64,000 nt of DNA from Shouchella shacheensis. Its GTDB lineage: Bacteria; Bacillota; Bacilli; Bacillales; Bacillaceae_D. Position 1 is the first letter of the stretch; every line of letters starts with the position of its first letter. The notes under the pieces were generated by a model. That model was not told where the DNA came from. It saw nothing but the letters and a program-made list of their open reading frames with translations, and made no database searches. The DNA lies in the NCBI RefSeq assembly GCF_001484965.1, contig NZ_LLYY01000026.1, positions 1-64,000 on the forward strand. The letters are read 5' to 3'. Of the stretch, positions 62,977-64,000 are shown piece by piece. A program made the translations under genes and the position numbers.

Positions 62977-63564
62977 GTGAATAGCAGGAAAGTCGTATTT
63001 TTATTTTGGACGTCGCTTCTTATTGGAAGTGTTAGTGGCGCCATTGTAGGGTTTGCTGTGGATTATGATGTATACATTGGCGATGATTTTGCCAATTTTA
63101 TTTTAGGGATTATTTGGCTACTCGGGCTTAGCGCGGCGTTTAGCCTGGTGGCGCAGATGGGTTTTTTCGCCTACTTATTCGTTCACCGTTTTGGCTTGGG
63201 TCTTGCGAAGACGCACACATTGTGGAATCGAATCCAGCTGGTCATTATTGCCTTTGTTTTTTTTGATCTTGTCTATTTTCGTTATCTTGCCTTTGGAGGA
63301 GGAGAGAATTCCTTCTTCGGGTATTTGCTCACGCCGACGCTTCTGTTGCTCTATAGTTTGATCATTGCTTATTTCAAGGCAAAAGATACAAACCGAGGCG
63401 CGTTTGTCCCTGCGCTCTTCTTTATGTTTGTTATCACGACCATTGAGTGGGTTCCTGCTCTTACGGTTAATGATCAAAAATGGTTGTGGATTTACTTGGC
63501 ACCTCTTCTTTCCGCGAATACATGGCAGCTGCTAGTTCTGCATCGGTTAACGAACCGAAAATAG
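62977..63564 (+). CDS. kbaA: KbaA, KinB-pathway activator
   Basis: Membrane protein needed for the sensor kinase KinB to start sporulation in B. subtilis. The 195 residues have about six hydrophobic segments and the conserved LVAQMGFFAYLFVHRFGLG (about 58-76). GTG 62977 is chosen because GGGGGA lies seven bases before it and MNSRKVVFLF matches the family start; ATG 62962 would overlap that site. Confidence 0.9.
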   Translation: MNSRKVVFLFWTSLLIGSVSGAIVGFAVDYDVYIGDDFANFILGIIWLLGLSAAFSLVAQMGFFAYLFVHRFGLGLAKTHTLWNRIQLVIIAFVFFDLVYFRYLAFGGGENSFFGYLLTPTLLLLYSLIIAYFKAKDTNRGAFVPALFFMFVITTIEWVPALTVNDQKWLWIYLAPLLSANTWQLLVLHRLTNRK

Positions 63565-63567
63565 AGA

Positions 63568-63606
63568 AAAAGCGGGCGCTCAGCTGAATGAGTGGACCGC
63601 TTTTTT
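63568..63606 (+). terminator. Terminator after kbaA
   Basis: AAAAGCGG and CCGCTTTT with inner CTCA/TGAG, then further T. On the other strand the A-rich arm gives TTTT as well, so it may also serve transcripts coming from pdaB. Confidence 0.8.
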
Positions 63607-63690
63607 GTTAGCTCCGACGGTTTCAGCCCTGCCCCGAAATCCTAAACCGGGAATTCCGGCTTCTGGGCAATCCGCCTGCGTTTTTTGGTT
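63605..63690 (+). repeat. Family A repeat, degraded copy
   Basis: TTGTTAGCTCCGACGG, then CAGCCCTGCCCCGAAATCC and GGCTTCTGGGCAATCCGCCTGC: recognisable ends and core but with internal deletions. A further TTTAGCTTTGGTGG at 63690-63705 may be the start of another lost copy. Confidence 0.65.
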
Positions 63691-63716
63691 TAGCTTTGGT
63701 GGTACCTCCTGTTAGA

Positions 63717-64000
63717 CTACTCCACTTCTTCGCTTTGGGCCTCGGCACTTTCCATTAATTCCTCAATCGAGACAAAGGTGTAGTTTTCTTGTTCAAGCTG
63801 GTCGATGATCACCGGCAAAGCTTTGTCTGTTTGCTTGACGGAATCGGAGGCGTGAAACATGAGCACTTCCCCAGGGTTGGTGTTCTCAAGCGTTGTCTGT
63901 ACGATCGCATCCGTGCCAGGGTTCTCGTAATCCTGAGAGTTCACGCTCCAGTGAATAAGATCGAGATCTTGCTGTTCGGCAAGTTCCAATGTTTTCTGCG
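63717..64000 (-). CDS. pdaB: PdaB-type polysaccharide deacetylase, C-terminal part
   Basis: The frame runs off the right edge of the window, so only about the last 94 codons are seen. LDLIHWSVNSQDYENPGTDA and GEVLMFHASDSVKQTDKALP are C-terminal motifs of NodB-fold deacetylases of the PdaB group, which keep spores stable after they form. The B. subtilis order gerD-kbaA-pdaB supports the call, though here pdaB faces kbaA. Confidence 0.88.
   Translation of the reverse strand, partial: QKTLELAEQQDLDLIHWSVNSQDYENPGTDAIVQTTLENTNPGEVLMFHASDSVKQTDKALPVIIDQLEQENYTFVSIEELMESAEAQSEEVE

Overview
The window is about 64 kb of chromosome from a Bacillaceae bacterium. Its gene order follows the rrn-proximal translation and transcription region of Bacillus subtilis almost gene for gene, but the proteins are clearly not those of B. 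subtilis. It also carries a dense set of intergenic inverted repeats. It opens in the last bases of a 5S rRNA gene and ends inside pdaB. Nearly every gene reads left to right; only gerD and pdaB are on the minus strand.

Layout. (1) 1-9000: 5S rRNA end, then ctsR-mcsA-mcsB-clpC behind a promoter and an exact CtsR box, then radA-disA-yacL. (2) 9200-16900: ispD-ispF, gltX, a cysteine T-box leader, cysE-cysS-mrnC-rlmB-yacP(rae1), sigH. (3) 17100-29700: an L33 gene broken by a frameshift, secE-nusG, rplK-rplA, rplJ-rplL behind an L10 leader, ybxB, rpoB-rpoC, and an L7Ae-like gene. (4) 29800-49400: rpsL-rpsG-fusA-tuf, then the S10-spc-alpha block from rpsJ to rplQ, with secY, adk, map and infA inside it. 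(5) 49500-58600: ecfA1-ecfA2-ecfT-truA, rplM-rpsI behind an L13 leader, ybaK, cwlD, and then glcT-ptsG with a GlcT antiterminator site. (6) 58850-60780: a group II intron. (7) 60880-64000: salA, gerD, kbaA, pdaB.

How the parts work together. Most of the window makes ribosomes, RNA polymerase and translation factors. RNA leaders that probably give feedback control lie in front of rplK, rplA, rplJ, rpsJ, rpoA and rplM. Around this core sit protein quality control (CtsR/McsAB/ClpC), DNA integrity and c-di-AMP signalling (RadA/DisA), isoprenoid and cysteine supply, vitamin import (ECF module), glucose uptake, and sporulation or germination genes (sigH, cwlD, gerD, kbaA, pdaB).

The least ordinary content is between genes. 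At least fifteen copies or fragments of two related repeat families (called A and B here) sit just after operon ends. Family A folds into one long hairpin, and its subfamilies differ by paired, compensating changes. One A copy lies between the 5S gene and its terminator, and another is split by the group II intron. Other points worth checking are the frameshifted L33 gene, an adenylate kinase lid part-way between the zinc and non-zinc types, two L1-site-like hairpins in one operon, and an overlapping sigma-A/sigma-B-like promoter at ctsR. I found no CRISPR array, tRNA gene, prophage or defence system.
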